Shown: piece by piece, positions 1-6,388 of the stretch | Layout: the number at the start of each line of letters is the position of its first letter | Numbering within the stretch: the first letter of the stretch is position 1 | Source of the DNA: UBA1450 sp964452355 | GTDB taxonomy: Bacteria > Patescibacteriota > Microgenomatia > UBA1406 > GWC2-37-13 | NCBI GenBank assembly: GCA_964452355.1 | Contig: CAYVKV010000005.1 | Span: forward strand, 1-64,000 | Length of the DNA stretch: 64,000 nucleotides | Reading direction: 5' to 3' | Program-made: the position numbers and the translations under genes | Notes under the pieces: generated by a model | Told to the model about the DNA's origin: nothing | What the model saw: the letters and a program-made list of their open reading frames with translations, nothing else | The model's database searches: none

Positions 1-2
1 AT

Positions 3-386
3 AGCGGCACCAGCAGACATAGTAATGGCATTAGTAGGAAAAGCCTTGCACAGATCGCCAAAGTATTAACGGACAAGCGGCTTTACGACTTGGCTAATTC
101 TGATATTTACTGGGATAAGATTAAGTCTGTTGAAGCTGTAGGTGTAAGGGAGGTTTACGATATGACCGTGCCTAGTAAGGCTAATTTTGTGGCGGAAGAT
201 ATTGTGGTTCACAATAGTATCGAACAAGATGCTGACGTCGTTATGTTTTTATACCGGCCTAATGAAGAGGATCGGGAAAATTACAGATTACTTGTGGCAA
301 AGCACAGGAATGGTCCGACGGGGGAGCTTGACTTGTTCTTTAAAGCCGACCGCACTAAGTTTTTTGAGTTGGCCAAAGAAGGGTAG
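3..386 (+). CDS. dnaB: Replicative DNA helicase DnaB, 3' end with intein C-terminus (partial)
   Basis: The reading frame is open from the window edge, so the 5' part lies outside. The first 70 or so residues are the C-terminal end of an intein: a block F-like segment (VYDMTVPSKANFVAEDIVV) followed by the splice junction His-Asn|Ser at about nt 211-219. The extein then resumes with SIEQDADVVMFLYRP, the conserved helicase stretch after the RESG motif, and ends 56 residues after the junction. The insertion point equals the dnaB site used by the Synechocystis DnaB intein (RESG|SIEQ). The residues upstream of block F are probably the end of a homing-endonuclease region, but no LAGLIDADG motif is in view. 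DnaB unwinds DNA at the replication fork. A second dnaB without intein lies at 8537-9892. Confidence 0.9.
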   Translation, partial: SGTSRHSNGISRKSLAQIAKVLTDKRLYDLANSDIYWDKIKSVEAVGVREVYDMTVPSKANFVAEDIVVHNSIEQDADVVMFLYRPNEEDRENYRLLVAKHRNGPTGELDLFFKADRTKFFELAKEG

Positions 387-392
387 AAGTGC

Positions 393-433
393 GTGGGCCA
401 AGGTTTTCGTATTTCGGAAAAACCTTGGCCCAC
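393..433. terminator. Perfect 15-bp hairpin between dnaB and a small ORF
   Basis: Arms 393-407 and 419-433 are perfectly complementary around an 11-nt loop. The hairpin starts 7 nt after the dnaB stop and lies between that stop and the stop of the leftward ORF ending at 450. It suits a bidirectional terminator, but there is no T-tract on either strand, so it may instead protect RNA ends. Confidence 0.5.
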
Positions 434-449
434 TGTGGGTCCTCCCCAG

Positions 450-638
450 CTATCGCAGGAGCTGCGGAAAAAGTACTAGCAGGAGGCAGGTCGCTAGTAA
501 AATGAACGTAAACACGAGCACAACCGCAACGCGCCTGCGTCGAGCTGCAAGAAACGCTGCCTCAAGGTCTGCCCACCTTGACAGACCTTTTGGACTCGTT
601 CCACGGGGCCCCCTGCCCCCGTATCTACGTGGTGACAT
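450..638 (-). CDS. Small GC-rich putative membrane protein (62 aa)
   Basis: This is a tentative gene. The start chosen, ATG at 638-636, is preceded by a purine-rich GAAAGGAAAGGA stretch that works as a Shine-Dalgarno site. The protein has a basic, Gly/Pro-rich N-terminus, an RRRR cluster at about residues 34-37 and one clear hydrophobic segment (about 39-57), so it would be a single-pass membrane peptide. Its base composition is richer in GC than the dnaB fragment beside it. It resembles the other GC-rich genes in the window in having a real SD site. No family is recognised. It could be a chance ORF in a GC-rich stretch. Confidence 0.35.
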   Translation of the reverse strand: MSPRRYGGRGPRGTSPKGLSRWADLEAAFLAARRRRVAVVLVFTFILLATCLLLVLFPQLLR

Positions 639-724
639 GTCCTTTCCTTTCTTTTTCTTTGCGCGGATATTAGCAACATTATACCCCAATCCCCAACAAT
701 ACTCTAGGTCATGCCTTTGTGTAG

Positions 725-733
725 TGATATAAT
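725..733 (+). promoter_or_regulatory. Extended -10 promoter of tRNA-Leu
   Basis: TGATATAAT is an extended -10 element (TG at 725-726, TATAAT at 728-733) and ends 13 nt before the tRNA. No good -35 box is visible at the expected distance, as is usual for extended -10 promoters. Confidence 0.55.
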
Positions 734-746
734 TCCTGTTGGTTTA

Positions 747-831
747 GCCGTGATGGCGGAATGTCATACGCGGTTGTCTCAAAAACCACTGGGACTAATC
801 TCCCGTGTGAGTTCGACTCTCACCTCGGGCA
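747..831 (+). tRNA. tRNA-Leu (anticodon CAA), degenerate
   Basis: The class II shape is clear: a D-arm with GCG/CGC, an anticodon loop CTCAAAA (CAA, Leu), a long variable arm (GGGA/TCCC) and a perfect 5-bp T-arm (GTGAG/CTCAC) with loop TTCGACT. CC follows the discriminator A at 831, but the full CCA is not encoded. Several positions are wrong for a functional tRNA. Only the first three acceptor pairs form cleanly (GCC/GGC). The anticodon stem has a T-C mismatch. The conserved GG of the D-loop reads GT. It may be decaying, unusually divergent, or affected by sequence errors. Confidence 0.7.
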
Positions 832-878
832 CCTTGAGATGGCGAGCAATTAATTATTTTTACCAACTATTTCACTTT

Positions 879-1415
879 ATGGTATATATCATACTTCCCC
901 TCATTCTCCTCATCATTTTCTATTTTTTCTCCTCAAAAGTATCCCCGATCCCCTATTTCCCCACAAACAAAGCAGATCTTAATAAGATCATCATGGCGCT
1001 CGATATGAAAAAAGATGGAGCGGTCATAGATCTTGGTGCAGGAGACGGCACGATCATCTTTGCAGCAGCTACAAAAGCTTATCAAGACAATCTAAATACA
1101 CAATTTTTCGCGATTGACGTAAACCCAATTCTTATCGCATATATGTGGATACGCAGACTTTTTCATCCAAATAAAATAAATATCAAGCTCATTTTGGGAG
1201 ACATGTTCAAGATTGATTATGCAACTCTGCTCAAAAAGTATTCTCCGCGTGTTTTTTATATATACATTTCTCCCTGGTTTACCAAAGCAACCGCGCAGAT
1301 GATTCATGACCAAAAACTCAACGCACGAATCGTTTCATACTTTTATCCAATAGAAAATAAGAAAGAGGATGAAAAAATCAAAGGAATTCATGATATTTAT
1401 ATCTATAAATCGTGA
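879..1415 (+). CDS. Membrane-anchored SAM-dependent methyltransferase-like protein
   Basis: The protein has 178 aa. I start it at the ATG at 879, because the longer frame runs back into the tRNA. Residues 1-20 form one hydrophobic anchor. The S-adenosylmethionine-binding motif VIDLGAGDG follows at about residues 49-57, with the acidic strand end FFAIDVN about 30 residues later. This is the class I Rossmann methyltransferase pattern; similar anchored forms are common in CPR genomes. The substrate is unknown. Its TGA stop overlaps the GTG start of the PAP2 gene (GTGA), so the two are translationally coupled and probably act on the envelope. Confidence 0.7.
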   Translation: MVYIILPLILLIIFYFFSSKVSPIPYFPTNKADLNKIIMALDMKKDGAVIDLGAGDGTIIFAAATKAYQDNLNTQFFAIDVNPILIAYMWIRRLFHPNKINIKLILGDMFKIDYATLLKKYSPRVFYIYISPWFTKATAQMIHDQKLNARIVSYFYPIENKKEDEKIKGIHDIYIYKS

Positions 1416-1954
1416 TTGACACCATCATCCAATTTGATCAGGCGATAACAGCAAGCCTATCTTCACTTCTTCTTCACAACGCCTTTCTTGATGCCTTTTT
1501 TTCATTTTTCTCCCTACTTGGGCTCACCATGATCATCTGGATGATACTCTTTTTTGTATTTTGGCGAAACGAACGAAAAGATAAAACCCATCATCATTTT
1601 TTTCTTGCTTTTGTGACAAGCTTTAGCATTACATCATTTCTCGTAAATATTGTCATAAAAAATATCGTCGATCGTACGCGCCCATGGATGGAGCAAGGAT
1701 TGCTTGAAACGTTTTGTCCCGCAGATTATAGTTTTCCTTCCGGTCATGCGGCCGGAGCTTTTGCTGGCGCAGTAATTTTTTCATATTTTGATAAAAAGCA
1801 CCAATGGCTTTACTATGGGATTGCTTTGCTTATCTCATTTTCACGCATATATCTGGGTTGTCATTACCTCCTTGACGTAATATTTGGGGCATTAATAGGC
1901 TTTTTTATATCTAAAGCAGTACTATTGTATTTAGCTAGTAGAAAGATACTATAA
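1412..1954 (+). CDS. PAP2-family membrane phosphatase
   Basis: This is a polytopic membrane protein of 180 aa. The three PAP2 signature motifs are intact: K83...RP90-91 (KNIVDRTRP), PSGH at 109-112, and SR144-145...H151...D155 (SRIYLGCHYLLD). The family removes phosphate from lipid phosphates. Bacterial members of this size often act as undecaprenyl-pyrophosphate phosphatases (BcrC-like), which recycle the carrier for cell-wall and glycan synthesis. That substrate is inferred. The start is a GTG overlapping the stop of the methyltransferase gene, so it is the second gene of a two-gene operon. Confidence 0.88.
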   Translation: MIDTIIQFDQAITASLSSLLLHNAFLDAFFSFFSLLGLTMIIWMILFFVFWRNERKDKTHHHFFLAFVTSFSITSFLVNIVIKNIVDRTRPWMEQGLLETFCPADYSFPSGHAAGAFAGAVIFSYFDKKHQWLYYGIALLISFSRIYLGCHYLLDVIFGALIGFFISKAVLLYLASRKIL

Positions 1955-1998
1955 CTTGTTCACTATATGTGAACAAAGTCGTACGAACGTCATATTTA

Positions 1999-2027
1999 TT
2001 GACACTGGTGTTATTTTGGAGTACCCT
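1999..2027 (+). promoter_or_regulatory. Promoter TTGACA-N17-TACCCT, leaderless
   Basis: The -35 box TTGACA (1999-2004) and -10 box TACCCT (2022-2027) are 17 bp apart. Only 6 nt separate the -10 box from the ATG at 2034, so transcription should begin at or next to the start codon. Confidence 0.6.
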
Positions 2028-2033
2028 GAAAAT

Positions 2034-3059
2034 ATGGAACAAACGTCTTCCCCTATTCAGTCTGAACCAACTGCTCAACCAATAAGTACTCACCAGCAAG
2101 ACTCGAGCGCACCGCATAAAAATAGAACCCTTATGTATATTGCACTCGTTATTGGATTAATCGTAATTCTAGGCAGCGTCATTGGTGGTATTTGGGCCTA
2201 TACAAAAGGCAAAAGTGAAATTCAATCAATGGTACAATCTCAGTCACAGCAGCTTAATGATCTGCAAAAATCATACAATGACATTCGAAACGTGCTTGAC
2301 AAGGTTCCTCAGACGCCTTCAATGGATAGTGCCGACCTTCTTGACTCATCAACAAACTCAGTACCTCCCAGCAGGTACGATAATGTCCTTGGCGTTGAAG
2401 AAAATCTGGGAATTGATCAAAATCGAAAGCTATCGGAAGAATACAAAGCAGCATCAAAGCTTCTTGATAACCTAAAAAAGAATAATAGAAAAATTGAGAA
2501 ACTTTCACAATCAAACCCCGTTATTTCCATTTTTATTCCACAAAACGCCGACCTCATCTCCGACACCGACTCCTTTGCTGATACCTCATCTGCTCTTTTG
2601 ATGTATCTTCAAAAAGTAAACAGCTTTGAGATAAACTCAACAATGGTCGGGTATCAAATCGGTTTGGCCATTCAAGAAGCGGTCTTAAGAGCAGCAGACG
2701 ACGAATCGGTCGCCAATCTTGAAAAGAAAATTAAGGAGATTGACTCGCTTTATGATGAGTATAAATCGATTGATATATCTTCGATTCCTGAAGACTTACA
2801 AGCTGATCACACCGCTGAACTTCTCGCATTTAATGAAGATGTTGAGATCTTTAACCAAATACTTATTGCATTTCAAAATAAAAATGCCGCACTCCTCGAA
2901 AAAACCCTCCAGTCAATCATTTTACAGGGTCAAGGCGCTTCAAATGAGTCAGAAGTCAAATTTATAACTTTCTGGCAAGATAACGAGATTATCAACGGAG
3001 TCACCGATCTTTCTGATCGATGGGATGAATATGGAGTGTCCGTTGGAATTTTGGAATAA
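2034..3059 (+). CDS. Membrane-anchored coiled-coil protein of unknown function
   Basis: The start chosen is the ATG at 2034, 6 nt after a -10 box; the frame continues upstream but that part would lie over the promoter. The protein has 341 aa. It has a short polar Ser/Thr/Pro/Gln-rich N-terminus, one transmembrane segment (about residues 33-53), then a long extracytoplasmic alpha-helical region with coiled-coil character that contains repeated Lys/Glu-rich heptads. The 3' end overlaps the convergent HD-domain gene by 59 bp. I do not recognise a family. Confidence 0.7.
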   Translation: MEQTSSPIQSEPTAQPISTHQQDSSAPHKNRTLMYIALVIGLIVILGSVIGGIWAYTKGKSEIQSMVQSQSQQLNDLQKSYNDIRNVLDKVPQTPSMDSADLLDSSTNSVPPSRYDNVLGVEENLGIDQNRKLSEEYKAASKLLDNLKKNNRKIEKLSQSNPVISIFIPQNADLISDTDSFADTSSALLMYLQKVNSFEINSTMVGYQIGLAIQEAVLRAADDESVANLEKKIKEIDSLYDEYKSIDISSIPEDLQADHTAELLAFNEDVEIFNQILIAFQNKNAALLEKTLQSIILQGQGASNESEVKFITFWQDNEIINGVTDLSDRWDEYGVSVGILE

Positions 3060-3696
3060 TTTTTTGCACTTCTTCTTCGGTAATATCTGAAGAAGTACCA
3101 ATAGTGACTTTGGCACATATCTGATCTTCAATTTTACTAAGATACTGTGACATGTTTTCAAACACATCTTGCTCATATTTTTGAATCTTACTAAATCGTC
3201 TTCGTCCATCCTCAAGGCGCCCAACAAGCGACGTGACCTGCGTTGGAGCTACGCGCATGTCAGCATATGCGGCGATTTTTTTTCCAAAATCTGCGGTTTC
3301 GTAATTTTCTTTTGCATTTGAAAAACCAATTGCCTCAATAAGCTCAATGATTCGTGCTGTGTTATTATTTGGAAACGCATAATTTTCAAATATTTCTTTT
3401 GAAATATGCATCGTCGCATCGTGCTCATCATCTCCATACCTACCAACATATTCCTGCTGAATATTTTTCCAATAGTCCACACCCTCCGGTTTTAAAAACT
3501 CGGGAAACACATCGAGTTTGAATTTGATGATATTTCCCATATCGTGAAGCAAACAAGCAACTACAATATTTCCGGTATCAACACTCTGATCAATCATTGA
3601 TTTACAGATAATATGCGCTACTCCTGCAACCCGAAGTTGATGCATCTGCAAATTTGGCATGATTTTATAGTGAGAGTATATGTTTTGGATTGTCAT
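3001..3696 (-). CDS. HD-domain phosphohydrolase-like protein
   Basis: The chosen start (ATG at 3696) gives 231 aa and lies 7 nt after a TATTAT -10 box; an upstream in-frame ATG at 3705 is possible. HD motifs are visible near the N-terminus: H in MHQLRVAGVAHII and the metal-binding HD pair in VACLLHDMGNIIKF, then a long helical part. HD proteins hydrolyse phosphomonoesters or nucleotides, and this one looks closest to YfbR/HDIG-like enzymes, substrate unknown. It is divergent from the deoxyribosyltransferase-like gene at 3743, with only 46 bp between the two starts. The pairing of a possible nucleotidase with a nucleoside-processing domain is suggestive of a nucleotide-related function. Confidence 0.75.
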   Translation of the reverse strand: MTIQNIYSHYKIMPNLQMHQLRVAGVAHIICKSMIDQSVDTGNIVVACLLHDMGNIIKFKLDVFPEFLKPEGVDYWKNIQQEYVGRYGDDEHDATMHISKEIFENYAFPNNNTARIIELIEAIGFSNAKENYETADFGKKIAAYADMRVAPTQVTSLVGRLEDGRRRFSKIQKYEQDVFENMSQYLSKIEDQICAKVTIGTSSDITEEEVQKIIPKFQRTLHIHPIDQKDR

Positions 3697-3714
3697 AATT
3701 TTCATAATAACTGT

Positions 3715-3735
3715 TATGTAATGGTGTGCTACAAT
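3715..3735. promoter_or_regulatory. Divergent promoter region with TATGTAAT box
   Basis: The 46 bp between the HD gene and the gene at 3743 hold both promoters. TACAAT (3730-3735) lies 7 nt before the ATG at 3743. A TATGTAAT box (3715-3722) sits just upstream of it. The same box and its reverse complement recur at 4274, 4341 and 4354, so this may be an operator. Confidence 0.45.
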
Positions 3736-3742
3736 ATAAGGT

Positions 3743-4261
3743 ATGTACATTGTATACCTGTCTGCAACTGAAGACAATATAACCAACAAACCCATCCTTT
3801 CCGTTATTAATAAACACAAACATACGGCAATAAATCGTGCATTTTCAGATGAGACAAAGAATAAATCAAATCACATAGCACATACCACCAAAGAGATCAA
3901 AAAGGCAGATGGAATTATTTTTGAATGTTCAGAAACCAACTTTGACCTCGGGAGACTTTTGACTCTTGCGCTCCTTCAGCATAAATCAGTACTTCTTCTC
4001 CAAAAGAAAGGACACGAACAAGATCTCGAACTTGGAGAAAGTCGCTTGGTCACCAAAAAAACATACATCCCAAATGATGAAAAAAATATTGAAAAGCATC
4101 TTGAAAGTTTTGTCAAGATCATTGAAAAGCATCGTTTGAGCTATCGCTTTAATCTCATGTTGAGTCGAGACATAAACACCTATCTCATCGATCAGTCGCA
4201 GCTTAAAAGCATCAGTAAAGCTGACTATATTCGCACACTGATCCTCCAGGATATGAAATAA
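3743..4261 (+). CDS. Deoxyribosyltransferase-like domain fused to ribbon-helix-helix domain
   Basis: The protein has 172 aa. The N-terminal part (about 1-120) looks like a nucleoside 2-deoxyribosyltransferase/TIR-like Rossmann fold: an opening strand YIVYLSAT, then ADGIIFECSETNFDLGRLLTLAL, where the E of SETNFDLG falls at the usual catalytic-Glu region, then a strand HKSVLLLQ. The last 45 residues (RFNLMLSRDINTYLIDQ..., SKADYIRTLILQDM) match the strand-helix-helix of an Arc/MetJ-type DNA-binding domain. The same architecture recurs at 24823-25395. It could be a nucleotide-sensing repressor. Its -10 box TACAAT ends 7 nt before the ATG. Enzyme activity is uncertain. Confidence 0.6.
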   Translation: MYIVYLSATEDNITNKPILSVINKHKHTAINRAFSDETKNKSNHIAHTTKEIKKADGIIFECSETNFDLGRLLTLALLQHKSVLLLQKKGHEQDLELGESRLVTKKTYIPNDEKNIEKHLESFVKIIEKHRLSYRFNLMLSRDINTYLIDQSQLKSISKADYIRTLILQDMK

Positions 4262-4273
4262 ACTCCCTCTTTC

Positions 4274-4361
4274 ATTACATATTGGCTCTTCATATATCAC
4301 CGTTCACCCTAGAATTTATCTTAAACGTTATGTATATTGTTATGTAATTACCCATTACATA
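4274..4361. promoter_or_regulatory. Cluster of TATGTAAT/ATTACATA boxes before the gene at 4369
   Basis: ATTACATA occurs at 4274-4281. TATGTAAT at 4341-4348 and ATTACATA at 4354-4361 form a palindrome with a 5-bp spacer. The second half-site overlaps the -10 box TACATA (4356-4361), which ends 7 nt before the ATG at 4369, where a bound repressor would block transcription. The likely binder is the ribbon-helix-helix protein encoded just upstream; this is inference. Confidence 0.4.
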
Positions 4362-4368
4362 TCTTCAA

Positions 4369-4902
4369 ATGAATAAACCGCTTTTTGCGTCAAATAAGAA
4401 CCATAAAACGCTCGATTCATATTATTTGATCCAATATTTTGATTTTGTGAGAAATGGCCAAAAGCAGTTCTCAACCCCTGACCCCCTTTCCGATTTTTAT
4501 ATCAATCTTTTTTCATTATTGAATTCTTATGCAAAACGAAAAGAAACGCTTGCAAATCAATCAACTTTTCTCTTCATGAAGGAGGCATATGGCACCTGCA
4601 CCATCGTTTTGCACTGTGTTGATGGGCCAAAAAAACAAACGAATATCTTGTTTCGACTTGAGTTCCCAAAAGAAGAATGGACACATGTCGAAGATCTACT
4701 CTTGAATGCCGGTCTTGCCGTCTGCAAACGAGATGAAAAACGAATCGTTCGATTTGAATTTCAATCACCTCAAGCACAGTGTGAACTTTTATCGGGAGAC
4801 TCTCGCAGTTCGTTTACGATCAATGCTCGGGATGATCAGTCTCTGTTTGAATGCTTGAGCAAGTTTGGAAAATCTATTGATGAAGAATGTATTACGATAT
4901 GA
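4369..4902 (+). CDS. Hypothetical protein (177 aa)
   Basis: I recognise no family. The product is soluble, with no signal or membrane segment, and looks alpha/beta. It has its own -10 box (TACATA) 7 nt upstream, overlapped by a palindromic TATGTAAT/ATTACATA site. It sits between the deoxyribosyltransferase/RHH gene and two toxin-antitoxin modules, so a regulatory or defence-related role is possible but not shown by sequence. Confidence 0.6.
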   Translation: MNKPLFASNKNHKTLDSYYLIQYFDFVRNGQKQFSTPDPLSDFYINLFSLLNSYAKRKETLANQSTFLFMKEAYGTCTIVLHCVDGPKKQTNILFRLEFPKEEWTHVEDLLLNAGLAVCKRDEKRIVRFEFQSPQAQCELLSGDSRSSFTINARDDQSLFECLSKFGKSIDEECITI

Positions 4903-4908
4903 AACGAC

Positions 4909-4946
4909 TTGACAAAAAGATAATCTTAAGATAATCTTTAGATTAT
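4909..4946 (+). promoter_or_regulatory. Autoregulatory promoter/operator of antitoxin gene
   Basis: TTGACA (4909-4914) and TAATCT (4932-4937) are 17 bp apart, and the ATG follows 7 nt later. Two palindromes cover the promoter: ATCTTAAGAT (4923-4932) and ATAATCT-TT-AGATTAT (4931-4946). This fits operator sites for self-repression by the antitoxin. Confidence 0.55.
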
Positions 4947-5214
4947 GTCTGATCAATTTATTTCTATGAAACAAATGCGTGAAAATTTTCCTGAATACAA
5001 GGCAGGTCTTGAACAGGGTAAAACATATACGATCATCTACCGTTCTAAGCCTCTGGCTCGCCTAACCCCAATTTCATCTGGACCAAAATATACAAAAGAG
5101 GATATTGAAAAAGTACAAAAATTGGCTGGTGGAATCACATTGAGTCGTGATTATAGTCCGCAAGAATTGAACGATATCATTGACGAATCCTATGAAGATG
5201 AAATGTTACCTTGA
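4945..5214 (+). CDS. Phd/YefM-family antitoxin
   Basis: This 89-aa protein opens with SDQFISMKQMRENFPEYKAGLEQGKTYTIIYRSKPLARLTPI, the Phd/YefM fold in which the N-terminal half binds DNA and the tail neutralises the toxin. The tail is acidic (DIIDESYEDEM). It overlaps the PIN toxin gene that follows, as in most type II modules. The start is leaderless, 7 nt after a TAATCT -10 box inside a palindromic operator. Confidence 0.8.
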   Translation: MSDQFISMKQMRENFPEYKAGLEQGKTYTIIYRSKPLARLTPISSGPKYTKEDIEKVQKLAGGITLSRDYSPQELNDIIDESYEDEMLP

Positions 5215-5629
5215 TGCCAATATCCTGCTCTATTACTCCATCGCATCTTCACAACAGCACCCCTCTACACTTGAGCTTGTTGAGAAATTGCTTAATAATG
5301 AGGTTGAGTTGTACATATCTTCGCTCGTGCTTGATGAGTTTATACACGGACTCCTTAGAGTACTCCGAAAAGACAAGCATATGCACTCCTTTGAAACCAT
5401 GAGTGCATCATTTCGCTCTATTCTTCAATTTCCTCAGCTCAAGATTGTAAATCCACCAGTCGATCCTGCATCTCAGCTCCATATTCTGACCTATATGAAA
5501 GACTATTCACTCAAACCTCGGGATGCATACCATCTTCTGACCATAAGACATCACGGTATTTCTTATTTTGCTACCTTTGATACTGATTTTGAGAAGGTTT
5601 TTGCAGATGGCTTCGTTGAAAAATATTAA
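5192..5629 (+). CDS. PIN-domain ribonuclease toxin (VapC-like)
   Basis: The product is 145 aa from the ATG at 5192; a start at 5198 is also possible, and both overlap the antitoxin end. PIN-domain acidic residues are in place: D in YLDANILLY near the N-terminus, E in LVLDEFIHG, D in LKPRDAYHLLT, and D in ATFDTDF near the C-terminus. PIN toxins cleave RNA (tRNA, rRNA or mRNA) with Mg2+. Translation is coupled to the Phd-type antitoxin gene upstream. PIN toxins paired with Phd-type antitoxins are known. Confidence 0.82.
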   Translation: MKMKCYLDANILLYYSIASSQQHPSTLELVEKLLNNEVELYISSLVLDEFIHGLLRVLRKDKHMHSFETMSASFRSILQFPQLKIVNPPVDPASQLHILTYMKDYSLKPRDAYHLLTIRHHGISYFATFDTDFEKVFADGFVEKY

Positions 5630-5651
5630 AAAATACCACGAATAAAAACTT

Positions 5652-5680
5652 TTGACAAATTGTACATATGTATGTACAAT
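5652..5680 (+). promoter_or_regulatory. Promoter with palindromic operator for second toxin-antitoxin module
   Basis: TTGACA (5652-5657), a 17-bp spacer and TACAAT (5675-5680). The spacer and both boxes are covered by an inverted repeat, ATTGTACATA facing TGTACAAT (about 5659-5680). Antitoxin binding here would block RNA polymerase directly. The ATG lies 9 nt after the -10 box. Confidence 0.6.
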
Positions 5681-5689
5681 TTATTACAT

Positions 5690-5947
5690 ATGAATATTTT
5701 GAGCATATCAGACCTTCGATCACAGCTCCCGAGCGCAGTAAATGAGGTAAGTATCTACATGAAGCGTATTTTGGTGTCTGTTTCGGGCAAGCCTAAAGCG
5801 GTGCTTATCAGTCTCGAAGAGCTCGAATCTCTTGAAGAAACCGCAGAGATTATGTCTATCCCCGGCTCATATGAGCGAATCATTGCAGGCTCTCATCAGG
5901 CACAAAATAAGGAAGGTATTACATTAGATGAATATGTGAACTCATGA
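5690..5947 (+). CDS. Phd/YefM-family antitoxin
   Basis: The start is the ATG at 5690, since the longer frame runs back through the promoter; this gives 85 aa. The sequence NILSISDLRSQLPSAVNEV followed by RILVSVSGKPKAVLISLEELESLEET is typical of the Phd/YefM family. A helical tail (about 50-85) would wrap the toxin. The stop overlaps the start of the RelE-like gene (ATGA). The promoter carries a strong palindrome, so the module is probably self-repressed. Confidence 0.85.
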   Translation: MNILSISDLRSQLPSAVNEVSIYMKRILVSVSGKPKAVLISLEELESLEETAEIMSIPGSYERIIAGSHQAQNKEGITLDEYVNS

Positions 5948-6189
5948 GCATTTATCTTACTTCTCAAGCACAAAAAGAGCTTGCAACAATCTCTCCAATT
6001 GAAAAACAAAAGATCATTAAAAAGCTGCGACAACTTGAGGTAAATTCCCTCTCTGGAAAAAGACTCAGTGGAAAACTACGTGGTTTTTATTCTCTTCGTG
6101 CATGGCCCTATCGAATCATATATGAGCTCATCGATGATAATGTCTGGATCGTTCATATTATGCATCGTAAGGATGTATATAAAAATTGA
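5944..6189 (+). CDS. RelE/ParE-family toxin
   Basis: This 81-aa protein has the RelE fold pattern: an N-terminal strand (SIYLTSQAQKEL), a long helical hairpin with LRQLE, the strand KLRGFYSLRAWPYRIIYEL and a final strand IVHIMHRKDVY. RelE toxins cut mRNA on the ribosome, while ParE relatives poison gyrase; basic residues R/K/H near the end favour the RelE type. It overlaps the antitoxin gene by 4 nt (ATGA), so the two are translated together. Confidence 0.85.
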   Translation: MSIYLTSQAQKELATISPIEKQKIIKKLRQLEVNSLSGKRLSGKLRGFYSLRAWPYRIIYELIDDNVWIVHIMHRKDVYKN

Positions 6190-6236
6190 TTTTTCCCAAA
6201 AGAAAAGCGCCATTGGGAATGTCAACAACTGCAATT

Positions 6237-6379
6237 GTACTCCAGCTTTAGGAGTACGCCGCGGTCATCGGACAAACAGTCATAGAGACTGCCCCTTTGG
6301 CGCCTTCTCGAACTATCGGGAACCTCCTTTCTGGGCTTTTAGCGGGAGCCCGAACCCGTCCTGCAAAACTACTGCAGGA
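6237..6379. other. Hairpins at the left edge of GC-rich island 1
   Basis: The stretch 6190-6388 has no gene. It holds perfect hairpins with 7-bp arms: GTACTCC/GGAGTAC (6237-6257) and TCCTGCA/TGCAGGA (6359-6379). The second lies 9 nt after the stop of the leftward secreted-protein gene and could end its transcript, though it has no T-tract. Base composition rises here towards the island. Confidence 0.5.
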
Positions 6380-6388
6380 ACTAAGCGA

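Noticed and set aside
187..732. 181-aa rightward frame across the dnaB end and following gap
   Set aside because: It is out of frame with the conserved DnaB residues and has no motif; a shadow of dnaB and the GC-rich stretch.
711..878. Longer frame of the methyltransferase gene starting at 711
   Set aside because: It reads through the tRNA-Leu. The ATG at 879 begins just before the membrane anchor.
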